Assembly (NCBI GenBank): GCA_949318235.1
Contig: OX439131.1
Coordinates: 13,950,434 to 14,014,433 of the forward strand
Reading direction: 5' to 3'
Source: Ecdyonurus torrentis
Taxonomy: Eukaryota; Arthropoda; Insecta; Ephemeroptera; Heptageniidae
Length of the DNA stretch: 64,000 bases
A program made the position numbers and the translations under genes. The notes under the pieces were generated by a model. The model was not told the DNA's origin and made no database searches. It was given only the letters and a program-made list of their open reading frames with translations. Shown here one piece after another: positions 40,131 to 57,052 of the stretch. The first letter of the stretch is position 1. Each line of letters starts with the position of its first letter.

Positions 40131-41218
40131 GAGCAACAACAACAACAACAACGCAATTACGATGAAACAAAGGTAAGATTTAAAATTATCGGCTTTTAAA
40201 GTTCTGTAGAACATTTTATATTTTTAAATTTGTTTTATTTCATATCCTAGAAACTACGTGAAGATATAATAGAACTTGATAAGAAGAACTATCGTCTTGC
40301 TAAGAGATTACATAAAATGCCTGAGATAATAAAGAAAGTAATTAAATCAGCATATTCAGTGGGAAATTACAAAAGAAGTTCATCAGAATCCAGTTCTAGC
40401 CAGTCAAGTGAGTCAAAAAGTTCAAAAACTGTATCTGATGAATCATCTCCGAGTAACAAATTTGAGTTAGAAAATGAAAATAAAAATCCCATCCAAATTG
40501 CAAAAAATGTTGAAGAACGAATAAAAAAGAATACTAAATTATTTGATGATAAAGAGATTTCATCTGAACAGATTCGTATTTCATTCAATGAAAGTTCAGA
40601 GGAATCAAAAAGTAAATCAAGTTCAGAATCAAAATCATCTAGAACCTCATCAAGCTCAAGTTCAGAGTCCAAATCCAGCAGTTCTAGTGAGTCTAGCAGT
40701 TCAAGTAGCTCAAGGTCAAGTAGGTCAAGATCTAGTGGGTCAGGGTCAAATTCAGAAGATTCATCTGGTCTCAGTATTAATGCTTCCTCTAGTGAAAATG
40801 ATAATCAGAATGAAAGAATTTATCAACCTGATGTTAGTCCACAGATTATTTGGCCAACTGACGTAAGTAATTAATTAACCCTTGTATATCTATCAGTTTA
40901 AGTAAAAAATATCATCAAATTCAGCTTAATTATTGTTGCATTACTTAAAATTAAATACCATTAAAAACCATTTATTATTATTATTATTATATTTGCATGT
41001 TTTACATGTTTGAAAAATATAACAAAATTTTTTTTAGACGAATAAATAATTATTTTTAAGCAATACTTGAAGTAAATATTTTACATATTATATATGTACG
41101 TATAATGTAAAATTTAGAATAACTTTCAAGCATTGCGTATTTAATTTTTCAGCCCATGGAGTCCAAACTTGCAGTACCTTCAGTTTATGAGCACCAGCAA
41201 GAAACAAACATAGTGTGA
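39659..41218 (+). CDS. B1: copy of A1, with longer poly-Gln
   Basis: Exons 39659-39724, 39945-40172, 40251-40862 and 41153-41218; 323 aa. Differs from A1 only by three extra Gln codons (CAA) in exon 2. Same signal peptide, helix module and Ser-rich tail, and the reading frame is intact, so both copies can make protein. Confidence 0.87.
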
Positions 41219-41695
41219 TGTGTGATAAGTAAACTTAATTAGAGAAATTATGTGACATAAATGTTCTGTAAACTTAATGTAATTTTTTATAAATACTTCT
41301 TTCGATAAATTTTATATGATTAATTGCTCATTTTATTTCAAGTGCTGGCTGGCATCATTTTTTTTTTTTTTTTTTTTTTTGCAGATTTTTGAAATATTAA
41401 TTACGTTTCATAAACTTATTTTAATCGATTTCAAGTGTATTATTGCAATTATTGTAAATAACAAAAACATTTTAGCTAAAAAAATAAAAAATAAAAATGA
41501 AGTATATAAATGTCAATTTTTATTATTTGGTTTTTATTTATTTATTTTATAACAAATACCTACAGTATAAATATTTACATATATTTAAAAGCAAATAAAA
41601 AATTTGCAATCCACATTATATACAAATTATTTACATAAAATTTTACAATCTATAAAACAACAAATTAATTATTTTAGACAAGCAAATAAAATTCA

Positions 41696-43369
<1,674 letters not shown>

Positions 43370-43872
43370 TCTGTAAATTAATAATCAATGTAAAAAAAAC
43401 GATTCTTTAATACAGTATTATATCAAATGATTGTACGAGATAGAAATGAATAAATATATTTTGAATTTTATAAAAATAATACACGTGTTTAGAAAAACAA
43501 GAGAGAAGTTATTAAATCACTTTAAAATTACTCCCTTAGAAAATAACAACGTTAATTATTTGTTTACAACTAGTAAGTTAGTGATAATTCATGTTTAATA
43601 TAAAAGTATGTAGAATTTCTTTCTGCAAAATAACAAAAATACTAACAACAATAATAAAAATCTATATTTTAGTGCTTCTGAGCTCTATTTATTAAATAAT
43701 GTTATATTAAATTACGGCTCTTTTTGTGTAATAAATGATATTTTTTCCCATAAGGATTTAATATAATTATAATAAAATTTATTAATTTCTTCAACTTAAG
43801 TTATGAAAAACTTAAGAAAAAAAAATATCATAATTTCATATTTTTCTACTATTGTTGACTTAAAATACTTAC

Positions 43873-43949
43873 TTTGAGTAAATTTAGAGGAACTGCAACA
43901 ATTAACACTGAAACTTGGCTATTTATTTTTATTGATACGTGACATCGTG
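43873..43949 (-). promoter_or_regulatory. B2 promoter and noncoding exon 1
   Basis: As A2: shared element ACGTGACATCGTG at 43937-43949, TATA-like sequence at 43919-43931, donor at 43873. Confidence 0.73.
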
Positions 43950-44174
43950 CTTAAGTTGTAACACATTTTGTTTTATTCAAATAATCCCACATAAACAGTC
44001 TCTCGCAGGGGAAAATTATTATATGGAAACTTGACTTTCTTACAAAAATAGTAAAATATTGCTCAAAAGAAAATACAAGAGGAAAAAAAGTACTAGTATT
44101 TAACATTAAAGTATATTATACCATACAAAGCAACACAAACACACACAATAATACATACATGCATGCATATTGTG

Positions 44175-44177
<3 letters not shown>

Positions 44178-44252
<75 letters not shown>
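44178..44252. repeat. (TA)n microsatellite (copy B)
   Basis: Equivalent of 25729-25800 in the divergent B2/B3 intergenic region. Confidence 0.95.
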
Positions 44253-44253
<1 letters not shown>

Positions 44254-44917
44254 GCACATTAAATAATTGTCTTTATTCAAAATTACAATAATAATAGAAT
44301 GGAAGGGTGAGTTTTATGGATGAATACTTATCTTATCTAGTAATATCTATAGCCCCCTGTAAAAAAATATACATTTAATATAACATAACATAACACAAAC
44401 ATAATTAAAATAATAGCCAATCATTGCGAATTATAATATAAATGCACATATGCAGAACAAATTTAAGTGAGATTTTGTATAATAAAGAAAAAAATCTATA
44501 TTTATTTAGGTAAAAAAAAAGATCAATATGTATTAATTATTAGAAATATATTAAATTGAAATCCTCTATTTAACTTTACTTAAAAAAAAAAAAAAAAAAA
44601 AAAAGGAAATTCCATAATAAAAATTACATTTTATGATTTTTATTATTCAAAGACTTGGAACTACAGCATAACATACTCTAAAAATATATAATTTTTTTAC
44701 AATGAAATTATAATTACAATCACATTGTAATAAATATGTTACAAAAGTAGAAGTATAATAGCTTTCTTAGTATTCTTGTAATTTACAAATTCTTATTTTT
44801 AAAATTATACACAATCATTTTTATCACTGTAATAATACGCAACTTCAAATTTGCTATCTGCATTAAAACATTTACTGTTTCATTTTGAAAGAAAGTTAAA
44901 AAATATGCAATAATGAA

Positions 44918-44928
44918 TATATAAATAG
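44918..44928 (+). promoter_or_regulatory. B3 TATA box
   Basis: TATATAAATAG, same as A3; no shared CGTG element. Confidence 0.6.
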
Positions 44929-44982
44929 CGGCAGTGGCTCATTATGAATTGCTAAAATATTATCAATTCAAATTCTTTTCCT

Positions 44983-47658
44983 ATGTTTTTACTTCGTCTA
45001 GCAACATGCATAGTAGTTATCTTAGCTGCCTCTGGGAATTATTGGTTTGGATATCATTGCAAGTACGGAAATGTAAGTAAATAAGATTTATGTTTGTTAT
45101 ACTTGTGCATTTTTGTTTCTACTGTAGTATCTTAGCACATTGGTATACAAATTAAAAAGAATTAAATTAAGGTGGTGGGGGACCAACTTGGACCGGAAAT
45201 CGCTAAAAGAAGAACTATATTTTCCCAAAAAAAAATTTTGTACATGATTTAATTCCAATAAAACAAAGATTGTTTATGTTTACTCAAATTGCGGAAAAGG
45301 AAGTGGCCGGAAGAGGAAACCACGTGACGGTAAAAGTGGGGGAAAATTTCGCACTAGCAGCAAGCTAGGTTTGAGCTCCTCCCACTTTTACTATCACGTG
45401 GTTACCTCTTCCGGCACTTCCTTTTCCGTATTTTGAGTAAACATAAGCAATCAATCACTATAGTTTTCAAATAGAATCAAGTAAATTTAAAATACATATT
45501 TCATACCAAAAAAAATTTAATGATATGTTCTGTAAAAAAGTTTCTAATTTGACTAAAATTTCCCGCTCAAATTTAAATTTCCATGTTTACATGCTATCCA
45601 CAGTAGATGGTACGATGGTACAGTAGTCCATCTCCTTACCATTTACCTAAGTAAACGTTTTTATTAGATTATCAGTAAAATAAATATCATTACATACAAT
45701 ATACATAGGTACAGGTATGTAAACAGTACAATACATTATTCAATATTATGAAGCTGGAACCTAAAAAGGTAATGAATATGTAATAACACTTTTACTGCAT
45801 TTTGTTTATATATTATCACTTATTTATTAAAGCATAAAATTTTTATACACATTTATTTACTTATTATTCTTTTCTCTGATGCATTGCGATATTCACAGAA
45901 ACACGTTGAATCTTCATCCTCGTCCTCTAGTTCAAGTGATGAATGGCACTTGGGTAATATACAAACACAAGCACGGATAGATAGTATCAACAAGGACAAA
46001 AGTAGCAGCACGGACAGTAGCAGCATGGACAATAAAAGCTCGGACAGTAGCAGCATGGACAATAAAAGCTCGGACAGTAGCAGCATGGACAATAAAAGCT
46101 CGGATAGTAGCAGCAATGACAATCAAAGCTCGGATAGTGGCAGCAATGACAATCACAGCTCGGATAGTATCAGCAATGACAATCAAAGCTCCGACAGTAA
46201 TAGCATAGACAGTAGCAGCATGGACAATAAAAGCTCGGACAGTAGCAGCATGGACAATAAAAGCTCGGACAGTAGCAGCATGGACAACAAAAGCTCGGAC
46301 AGTAGCAGCAATGACAATCAAAGCTCGGATAGTAGCAGCAATGACAATCAAAGCTCCGACAGTAATAGCATAGACAGTAGCAGCATGGACAATAAAAGCT
46401 CGGACAGTAGCAGCATGGACAGTAAAAGCTCGGAGAGTAGCAGCATCGACAATAAAAGCTCGGACAGTAGCAGCATCGACAATAAAAGCTCGGACAGTAG
46501 GAGCATGGACAATAAAAGCGCGGACAGTAGCAGCATGGACAATAAAAGCTCGGACAGTAGCAGCATCGACAATAAAAGCTCGGACAGTAGCAGCATCGAC
46601 AATAAAAGCTCGGACAGTAGCAAAATGGACAATAAAAGCTCGGACAGTAGCAGCATGGACAGTAGCAGCATGGATAGTAAAAGTTTGGATGAAAACAGCA
46701 GGTCGGATAGACGCAGTTCAGACAGTAGCTCAAAGTCCTTTTTCTCTCGCAAATGGAACAACAGACCGTTAATGCACACTTTACATTTACATAACTTATG
46801 GTCCAGATTTTATAAGCCTCGTTCGCAATGGAATAACAGTAAGTTTTGGACATAATTAAATAATTAATGTATTAAAATTATTACGAGTATAATGAATCCT
46901 TCTTTATTAATTTAAAACATTTTGAAAGTAAATAAAACTGATATTCGGTAATGATATTAATATATTTATTAAATATGTTTCATTTTTTTCAGTCTTGTGA
47001 TAGATGTTAATTTTATATTGCATGCATTTAATTTTCTAAGTTCGCGTTACGTTTTAGAATTAAATTAAATAATGAAATAGAAATCACTGTGTAATATCTC
47101 CATGGAAATAAAGCATTTTGTTTCCATAGAAACAGGCAGAACAAGAAATAGTTTTATAACATAAAGCAATACAAAGATTATGATTATTAAACTAAAAGGA
47201 ACGAATAGAGAAAACCAGGCAAGGGCATTACCAATAGTGAAATTTTTTTATGTAATTTCGTAAAATTATAATAATAAAATCTGGCCAACACAGGGATAAT
47301 GAAGAAAGAGACTAAATAAGATAGAAATATTCCTATCAAAGGCCTCCGTCAAATTGACGAAGGTACTAGAGAAAATCTCTGAAATTATAGAGCTTCTTTC
47401 AAAGTCTGACAGGACCTCCAGCTCGTATCCAACGTGTTTTTTTATTTTCTCTGTGCGAGCAAGAATTTTCATTGCAAGGTTTTTGCCTGTGTTTTTCTCT
47501 ATTGTTTCCTTTTAATTTATACCCAACTGCGATGCTCTTTTTTTTTCAAATTTTTATTTTGATTACTTAATTAAAATTAATGAATCATTGCAGAAGTTCC
47601 ATATGATATGATCATCCACAATCGACTGGACTGTAAAAAAAGGAAGAACAGAAGTTGA
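44983..47658 (+). CDS. B3: copy of A3 (Ser/Asp 10-mer repeat protein)
   Basis: Exons 44983-45072, 45899-46838 and probably 47594-47658; 364 aa. The 30-bp repeat array is the same length and sequence as in A3. Because such arrays change length quickly, identity here argues for a very recent duplication or for two alleles of one locus. Confidence 0.83.
45269..45452. repeat. Foldback element in B3 intron 1 (copy B)
   Basis: Duplicate of 26817-27000. Confidence 0.8.
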
Positions 47659-49032
47659 TCTTATGATTCTAAATAGAAGAATACAATTTGCGATTAATTT
47701 GTTATATTATCTAATTTTTTTATAAATATGTATTTATTTGTTTTAATTTTTTTACAAAATAAAAAAATAGAATAATTTAATCATAAAATTTATATTAATT
47801 ACAATACGTGATTATTTCAAGTATTTTAGTATCTAACAATTTAAAAAGACTAAAAATAGTTATATCTGTGTGAGAATTATTTTGAAAATAGTCATGGTAT
47901 CCCAAGAGTGCATTTCTGTATTACCAGAGTCGCTTCTATTCTATCCTAGGCCAAGTAGTGTGCAACAGCTGCCACATTTAGTATGAATCTAGGAATTTCA
48001 TAAGGCAGGGAAAGTTTTACACATAGCATTTAATTCAATTTCATACATTATTATAATCAAACAAGTTAAAATAAACGAATTTAATGGGTACACTTTAAAA
48101 TTATATTTATTTAATCAAGGACATAAAATATGACATAATCTGACGTAACTTTATGTAATGATAAAGTTTGTTAAAATTATACTTGCTGGTCTTTTTAAAA
48201 TGGTAATTAAGTGCCATTTTGCTTCAAGCTTAAACAATTCACCATTGAGGAACTGCAATTTTTGGCGTAATCCAACTCATTACTTTGGAATCAACTTTGC
48301 GCACCTTTTTCTCATTGTTGCTTTGATGACTGGCGCTCGTTCACGTCCTAAATAAATTTTGAGTTGTACTTTTTACTTCATGGTAATGTGTGATTCAACG
48401 AGTTTTTTATATTCTGAAGTGGAGAGTTGAAAATTTTAAAAGGATCAATTTAGCATAGGAGGCCCCATACGCTGTGCCAGACCAAAATTAACATGAAACT
48501 AAAACTGATCCTTGTCAGTGATCGACCTAATGAGTAATGACTCTTGGCATTAGGCAATATAAATATAAATTAAAATGGTTATAATATATACTATAATGAT
48601 TTTAATGGTTATATTTATGATCATAATTAAACAAAAAAAAAATTATGGATTTTTTTCCCGCCTGCTATTAAGTATTCAAAGGGAATCAAAAAAAAAAAAC
48701 GTAAAGATAACCCGGGAAGACGCCAAGAGGAGGTTGTTTTATCGTAAATATCTTAAATAATTTAAAATTAAAATATTTTATTTTTAGAATTTTTTTATTT
48801 CTTTGACGCTTGTTCGTCATCGTACACCTAAAGGGTATTTAATTTAAATATTCGTTGTTTAAAACTCTATCTTCTGTAAATTATAGCAAAAAAGTAGCAA
48901 TGTAAAGACAAATATTTCTCGGAGGAATTGTATTGCACTTGTCTGTTGATATATTTATTAGCTGTTTAAAGTATAGTTAATTCAAGTTTGTGGTATTGTT
49001 TTATCACACACACACACACACATACATACATC

Positions 49033-49102
<70 letters not shown>

Positions 49103-49685
49103 CAATTGTTATTTCTATGTATACCTTAACACTCAGTTAATTATAATACACAATTTGTCATTTTTAAACCAATATAACAAAAAATAAATAAATAAATAAA
49201 AACAATACTTTTTCAGATATCTAATTTCTTACTTTATTTATTTCATATAAATAAATAATAGTTACATATTGAGACTTAATCGTGTCTAACACGAAGAATC
49301 ACTTAAACTCATGATGCCGCGTATTTTTTAACATTTAACTTCCTGCTATGATAATAAAACATATTTATGATTTTTCAAATAATAAACTTCAATAATTTTT
49401 CATTATTACATGGAACTATTTTATTGCACATATTAATAAAAAAAAACAAAAACAGAAACAAGCATAATATTATAGTACATATATATTACAGAACCTTTTG
49501 TGTGAGCAAAGGACATTTTGAAAACTTACATTTTTTTTTTATATATATATTTCTATTTTTACCATTTAAATGAAATAAAACTCCCTGCACCACCTACTAT
49601 ATTAACGTTATTTTAAAGAAAATTATTATAGATAATGACTAAGGATATAAAGGATATTATTGTTTAAATAAATCTTGCATCCATT
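47659..49685. other. B3-B4 intergenic region, as in copy A
   Basis: Same content as 29207-31237, including a TA tract at 49034-49101. No gene seen. Confidence 0.5.
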
Positions 49686-50624
49686 TTAAGACAGATCAGA
49701 GCTGTCAACATCAAACTTGTTAGATAAAATAAAATTATTCCGAGCGTTGCCTGAAATCATGCAAGTTGGATCAGTATAGAAAAAAAAAATGATTTTGCAG
49801 TAAAATTATAATGCATGGCATTTTACTAACTTTAAAACTTATTCATGTGACAGTAATGTAATTTGTTTTTACATTATATGCAAAAATGAAATGAATAATT
49901 GGAATTTTAGTGTTGCGAAATGCACTCCTGTAGTTGTGCAAGTTATTGATTTCCGTGCGGGTACAAAATATATTATCTTTAATACATTTTAGATTATTCA
50001 AAAAGTGATTTTATATAGATGTACATTTTTAAAAACAAACTATATATTTCAGCACTTATTATTATTATTATATATTTTTTTTTTACTTACTGAAACTCCA
50101 TTCTGAGATGCCATTGGAATGTGATCCCGACGATTCTTTGGATGTGTCAGAACCGGACCAAATTGAAAGATCAGGCTTAAAATTTCTAAATGAATTAGAC
50201 CTAGACCATTCCTTGGATGAATCAGAATTATGCGAGTTTCTCGGCCTAGATAATTTTCTGCTAGATTGTAATCTGGGCCAGTCTTTTGATGACTCAAAAC
50301 TTGATACTGACGAATCTATTGATGAACCATGCACTGACCAGTCTAGCAATAAATCTGATCTTGAATCTCCACTAGAATCACTACTAGACCAGCGAGTTCT
50401 AATATTATGCCGCCATCTTAAAAAGTTCCACCCTGATTCATCAGAGCTAGTTGAAGACTCAGAATCAAACTGAAATAAAAATAATTTATTAAAGAGTATG
50501 TTAAAATAATTACACAGTTATGTAGCCTCAATAAATATACTTATTCACTCACAAGTGTATTCCTTGCTTTTACAACAATGACAAATAGCAGTAATAAACA
50601 GAAAATGTATTTTAGTGATGTCAT
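49686..50624 (-). CDS. B4: copy of A4 (Ser/Trp-rich secreted protein)
   Basis: Minus-strand exons 50553-50624, 50091-50469 and 49686-49750; 171 aa, identical to A4 by eye. TATA box at 50672-50683. Confidence 0.82.
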
Positions 50625-50671
50625 ATTGAAGATAAACTTTTACTTAAGACCGTCAGTTCATTTAAACCCCT

Positions 50672-50683
50672 GGTATTTATAAT
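50672..50683 (-). promoter_or_regulatory. B4 TATA box
   Basis: Same as A4; the upstream poly-T run is shorter by several T than in copy A. Confidence 0.6.
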
Positions 50684-51231
50684 GTGTATTTTTTTTTTTT
50701 TTTTTTTTTAGATTATCAAAATAATATTAAACTATCATGATGTGAACAATTGTGAGATTACTTAAGTAATGTTCAAAGAATTTGATTCGTGACTATAAGA
50801 TATACGATTTATATCAAATCTAGAATTACTGTATTACAAATATGTTTTGCATGTGGAAACTGATACGAAAATTGTATGAAGACACTAGGAATTGAAAATG
50901 TCTATGTATATTGTTGGTATCAGAGCGATATGAGTGAATAAAATAGTGATTATGAAATATATTGTAACTAAAAGATATTGATAAGAAATATGGAACATTA
51001 TTTAACTGCAAAGTAAACTTTTTATATTTCCAAGAGTTTCCCCTCTCCCTCCAACCCCCCACAAGACAATGAAATTTGGGTTGAAAAACTATTGAATATA
51101 ATTATGATTTTACTGGTTAAAAGAAAAAAGGTCTTATAGCACTTTTAATAAATATGATATTTGTTTCGATATTTTATTAATAACATGTTATTTGATTCCT
51201 ACTATATAAATAATGTTTTATTATGCTTTAA

Positions 51232-51627
51232 GGTTGGGCCGATCATTTGATCCCATTTGAATTTTCAATAATTTTTCATGAGAAAAGTTGTAGTAATATT
51301 GTCTTGAATTTATAACTATTATCTAGATTCGATTAACAGAAATTATAAAAAAATCCCCAGGTCTCAATTTTCATTGGTACTCCCAAAAAACTATATTCAA
51401 AAATTTTTTAGGCCTACTATTGACAAGTTTAGGAACTAGGTTTAACAAATTTTCCGATATAGTTTTTCCGTGTTAGGCTTAACGTAGACTCGCAAATCAA
51501 AACTCCCTTAATATATTTTATATTGTTCTAGATAATAGTTATGATTTGAGTAATTTAAGTTAGGTATTTTGCCCAAAATAAGGGAAAATAGTTTCACCAA
51601 GAGACACCCTCAATGGTCTGCCCAACT
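51232..51627. mobile_element. TTAA-flanked MITE (copy B)
   Basis: Duplicate of 32788-33183. Confidence 0.7.
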
Positions 51628-52069
51628 TTAATGATATTAAATTTTCATTTTAGTTATTATGTTTTGGTAAAAAAAAATTATAAAATACTGTATATAAAAT
51701 ATTGTTTGGAGTTTGAATGTATGAGATCACTACTACAGAGCTCCTGTGGGGTTTTGGGACAAACTAAAGTTATTTATGTAAGTCACAGCAAGTGTTTTGT
51801 GATATAAATGCTTATGTTTTTCTCTGGTCTATTCCTTTAAGAGAAAATAAAGAACGTAAAGTGTTTAATAAATACAAATAACAAAGCAGCTTGTTTTGGG
51901 ACATTTTTTTAAAAAAAATTATCAGTCATAGCTTTCATAAACAAATTGCATTTTCAGATGAAATATGCATGAACCAAAATTCTTCCAACATTATTATACA
52001 CTCTATCAAATATTGTATCATAAGCATTTTTTGGCATGAGACAGTCAGTGTGGTAATAATTCCTGTTAG

Positions 52070-52075
<6 letters not shown>

Positions 52076-52162
<87 letters not shown>
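52076..52162. repeat. (TA)n microsatellite (copy B)
   Basis: Equivalent of 33630-33712, without the interruption. Confidence 0.95.
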
Positions 52163-52166
<4 letters not shown>

Positions 52167-52916
52167 ATGTAAAATTATACATATATGTTATTTAATGTAA
52201 TTATAACTAAAAAAATCTGACAAGAAAATTTATAAGAATATAGATTTGAATATGTCAGAGGTCCTTATAAAATGGTTTTATAACTTTTGTGGTCTATTAA
52301 TAAAAATACATGAGTATTTTAAGAGTATTATTAACTTTTTATATGGAAATATATAATTGATTTTGACTTTATTACGTTCCTGTTTTATTGACATTACGAA
52401 TAAATATAAGTTTTTAATCTTTTATAGAGAGTCCTAATAATTTTATTTTATTTTTAATTTGTAATAGTGAAAAGATCAGTAATAATAATAAATGAACCAA
52501 AAAACAAAAACCTTTCAGAGTTAATATTGAAGCATTTTTTAGTTTTGCACCACAGTTGCCCGATTTGTGATAGTTTTTCAGTAATAGCTTTTGTAGTAAT
52601 ATAAAATCTTAAAATCAGAGTAGAAAAGAAAAGAATGTTGAGTCATTAATAACAAATTTACACGATGCTTCTACAAATAATAAAAAAAACTTCTTTGTGA
52701 ATAGTAAATTACCTTATAAATATTATATAAAAACAACACCAACAAGTTTAAATGAAAATAGTTTTATTGAGCATAATTTTAGTAAAAAGTTCTTCTTTTT
52801 CTTCTCTTTTCCTTTTTTTCCTTTCCTTTCCTTTCCTTTTATTTCCTTTTATTTTTTTTTTTTTTTTGCTATTTGTATTAGCTTATTGTAAATATTATAA
52901 ACGTTCAGCAGTAGAC

Positions 52917-53950
<1,034 letters not shown>

Positions 53951-53996
53951 GAATAATAATATTTTTAAACTGATATTGTTTCATTCTAAAAAGCAA

Positions 53997-54006
53997 GTAT
54001 ATATAC
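53997..54006 (-). promoter_or_regulatory. B5 TATA box
   Basis: GTATATATAC, as A5. Confidence 0.55.
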
Positions 54007-54307
54007 TGAAATTATTTATAAAGTATGTTTCGTAATACTAAATAATCACATTACTATTGCTGATAGTTTATGATATTAAAAACATGCGTAATTGTTATAC
54101 ATGAAGATATAATAATACTAAGATAAATTCACAAAGCGAACAAACAAGTTGTAATGCAAGTTATATTATTATTATCTTCATCTATTTTTTTATGTTTCAA
54201 ATTAGTGATATATTATTTCTGATAATTTAGCAAACATGAAAATCATATACAATACGTTATTATGATACGCTTATAACTAAAATATTGCAAATAGTTACAT
54301 TTTTATC

Positions 54308-54409
<102 letters not shown>

Positions 54410-55756
54410 AGAATAATTAAAGAACATAATATTTTAAATTATTATTGTATCGTATATATATTCTTTAAAAAGTTTAAATCTATGAAAAAAAATCATGCTA
54501 TTCGTAGTTATAGGAAATTGTTATGTGTGGAACGACAGAAAGAAGACAATCTTCGGCAATCTTCATGTTTTTCAAATATTTCTCGTTACAAGCTCATAAT
54601 ACTTTAGAAATTTTGTTCATGATTGCGTCTAACAAATTTCACAGATAAATATTTAAAAAAAAATATACAATAAAACATTATATAATTATTACCACTTCAA
54701 TGGTTCTTATAATTTTAAATGTAGCGAAAACACTTAATAGTATATTATTATGTTTAAATAACAAATAATATATATAAGTTAATCTTCTCGTACTTTATGC
54801 TCAGTATGCTGTCTTTAACTTATTGGCTCAGAGATAGGGCATGTGCCTTGACATATTTCCTATATGTTTTGCAATATAACGGTTGTATTTATTTAATAAT
54901 TATTTAATACTTTATTTTAGTATTTTTAATAATGAAATATACTGTAACTTGTTCTGTAAAGTAAAGTGAATCTCATTTACAGTGATTGGCTATGACCAAC
55001 AAAATAAGACACATTCATTGGTTGATCTTGTATTTTGAGCCGATAAAAGTGAGTCACATGGAACTTTTTTTTGTGAGTTTCTTTCATTTTTATCAAGTTC
55101 AAAGTTCTAAAAGAAGAAATAACAATTAATGTAAGTAGATAACCTATGTAATCCAGAGAGGATTCCCGCTGAAAAGTACTGGTCAGCTGGAGACGTGTAT
55201 TGCGGGTCAAAATTACATTGATCAAATGGGCAACAAAATATAACTTCCAGGATAAAATAAAATTAAAGGCAACAGAAAATTGAATAACGATATTCTCTTT
55301 GGATTACCTATCTATAAAAATACCTTAATAACAATGATCGAACATTATGTATAAACGTAGTAAACAGGTAACGACGTCATATAGTACAGCTGTTTTTAAC
55401 AAAGGATCATTTTCGAAGCTGGCTCAATATTTGTGTGCAGTTTGTGTGTAGTTTATAGAACGATAGCTTGTATATATATTGAAAATATGCTCTGTAAATA
55501 AATATTTTTTATACATTTTTAAGATTTTATATTACTTAAAATATTTTTAACAAAATAAACCCCTATATACCACAAAAACCACAGTTGTTTTTAATCAATT
55601 AGAGAAATAAATTATCAAGTTTTTTTTAGCATTACTGTCAGTTTGGTACAGTATTATTTAACAGATATGTAATCAATAATACATTTTTAAATATAAGATT
55701 TTAGACAAGTCAAGAGTCAAGATTATTTAATTCAGATTGCTTTCACTACTTATTAA

Positions 55757-55852
55757 CACGTTCTCACGTCTCAATGCCTATAAATACAAACTGAAAAATA
55801 TTTTTCAATTAATTATCATCTCATACGCTGACATAATAAAACAATTAAAAAG
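55757..55852 (+). promoter_or_regulatory. G6 promoter and noncoding exon 1
   Basis: CACGTTCTCACGT at 55757-55769 (complement ACGTGAGAACGTG) is a full copy of the shared element. TATAAATAC follows at 55779-55787. The noncoding exon probably ends at 55852 before GTAACC. Confidence 0.72.
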
Positions 55853-55935
55853 GTAACCTAATGTATAACTTAAAATTAATTGATTTCATTTAGTTCTTTT
55901 AAGGCTTTTGATTTACAGAAATTTATTCTTTTCAG

Positions 55936-56807
55936 ATGTTTCGTCTGCACATTTTGTTATGTACTGTACTGCTGTGCACTCTTGTTGCCCATAGTATGGT
56001 AAGACTTTTCAATAAATATTATCTAATTAAGTAATAATTAGAAAAAATTTTGAAATGATATTTCTTATTAATTTTATTGTTGAGAGTAATGTAATATTAT
56101 ATACTATTGTCAAATTTTTAAAATAATTTTTGTATCAGCAGAGTTCGGATACTGACTCGTCTTTCCAATGGACGTGTCTTCGTAATGGTTTGGACTCAAG
56201 CAGTGGCTCAAGTAGTGACCCAAGCAGTGCGTCATGTCAATCATGTTCATCAGGATCTTCAGGGTCATCTTCTGACAGTGATTGGTCCAATTCAGGATCA
56301 GATTCATCGGAATCTCAGATTTGTTCGTGCTCTTATAGTGGTTCAGGATCTTCAGATTCAGGATCTTCAGGTTCAGGATCTTCAGATTCAGGATCTTCAG
56401 ATTCAGGATCTTCAGATTCAGGATCTTCAGATTCAGGATCTTCAGATTCAGGATCTTCAGATTCAGGATCTCCTGATATTTGGTTAATCTCAGACAGTGA
56501 TTCAGACAGTACTGATTGCTCTTGGGATTCTGGATCAAGTGGTTCTGAATCTTCATCAGGAAGTTCTGGTTCAGGATCAAGTGGTTCTGATTCTTCATCA
56601 GGAAGTTCTGGTTCTAGATCAAGTGGTTCTGATTCTTCATCAGGAAGTTCTGGTTCAGGATCAAGTGATTCTGATTTTTCATCAGGAAGTTCTAGTTCTG
56701 GATCATCAGGAAGCTCTGGTTCTGAAGGAAGCTCTGATTCAGATTCTAGAGATTGGTTTTACCATTTTACAAGACACAGCTCACGTTCCGGTGATTCATC
56801 TGATTAA
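55936..56807 (+). CDS. G6: secreted Ser/Gly/Asp repeat protein
   Basis: Two coding exons, 55936-55998 and 56139 (or 56142)-56807; about 243 aa. The ATG directly follows TTTTCAG. Signal peptide MFRLHILLCTVLLCTLVAHS. The second exon contains a few Cys in the first third (WTCLRN, SCQSCSSG, QICSCSYS), then a 15-bp repeat (SDSGS) over 56340-56465, a short non-repetitive piece (PDIWLISDSDSDSTDCSWDS) and 13-14-residue repeats of SSGSDSSSGSSGSG type, ending in a basic/aromatic segment (DWFYHFTRHSSRSGDSSD). No helix module and no Cys cap, but the shared promoter element and UTR intron link it to the Gly-rich genes. The second-exon acceptor is a CAGCAG pair, so one Gln may be optional. AATAAA at about 56827. 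Confidence 0.85.
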
Positions 56808-56998
56808 TCATGTTCTCATTAAAAAGAAATAAAATTACACAAGCACTTAATAATGTTTTATGCTAGTTATGCATATTTTATAGAAATAGTATAATTGTCT
56901 TATTTTGCCTTCAAAAATAAATATGTTTGTAAAATTCACTATTTTATTTCAGTACATTTCTTTAAAAAGTTTACTTAACTTACCAAAATGTTTATATT

Positions 56999-57052
<54 letters not shown>
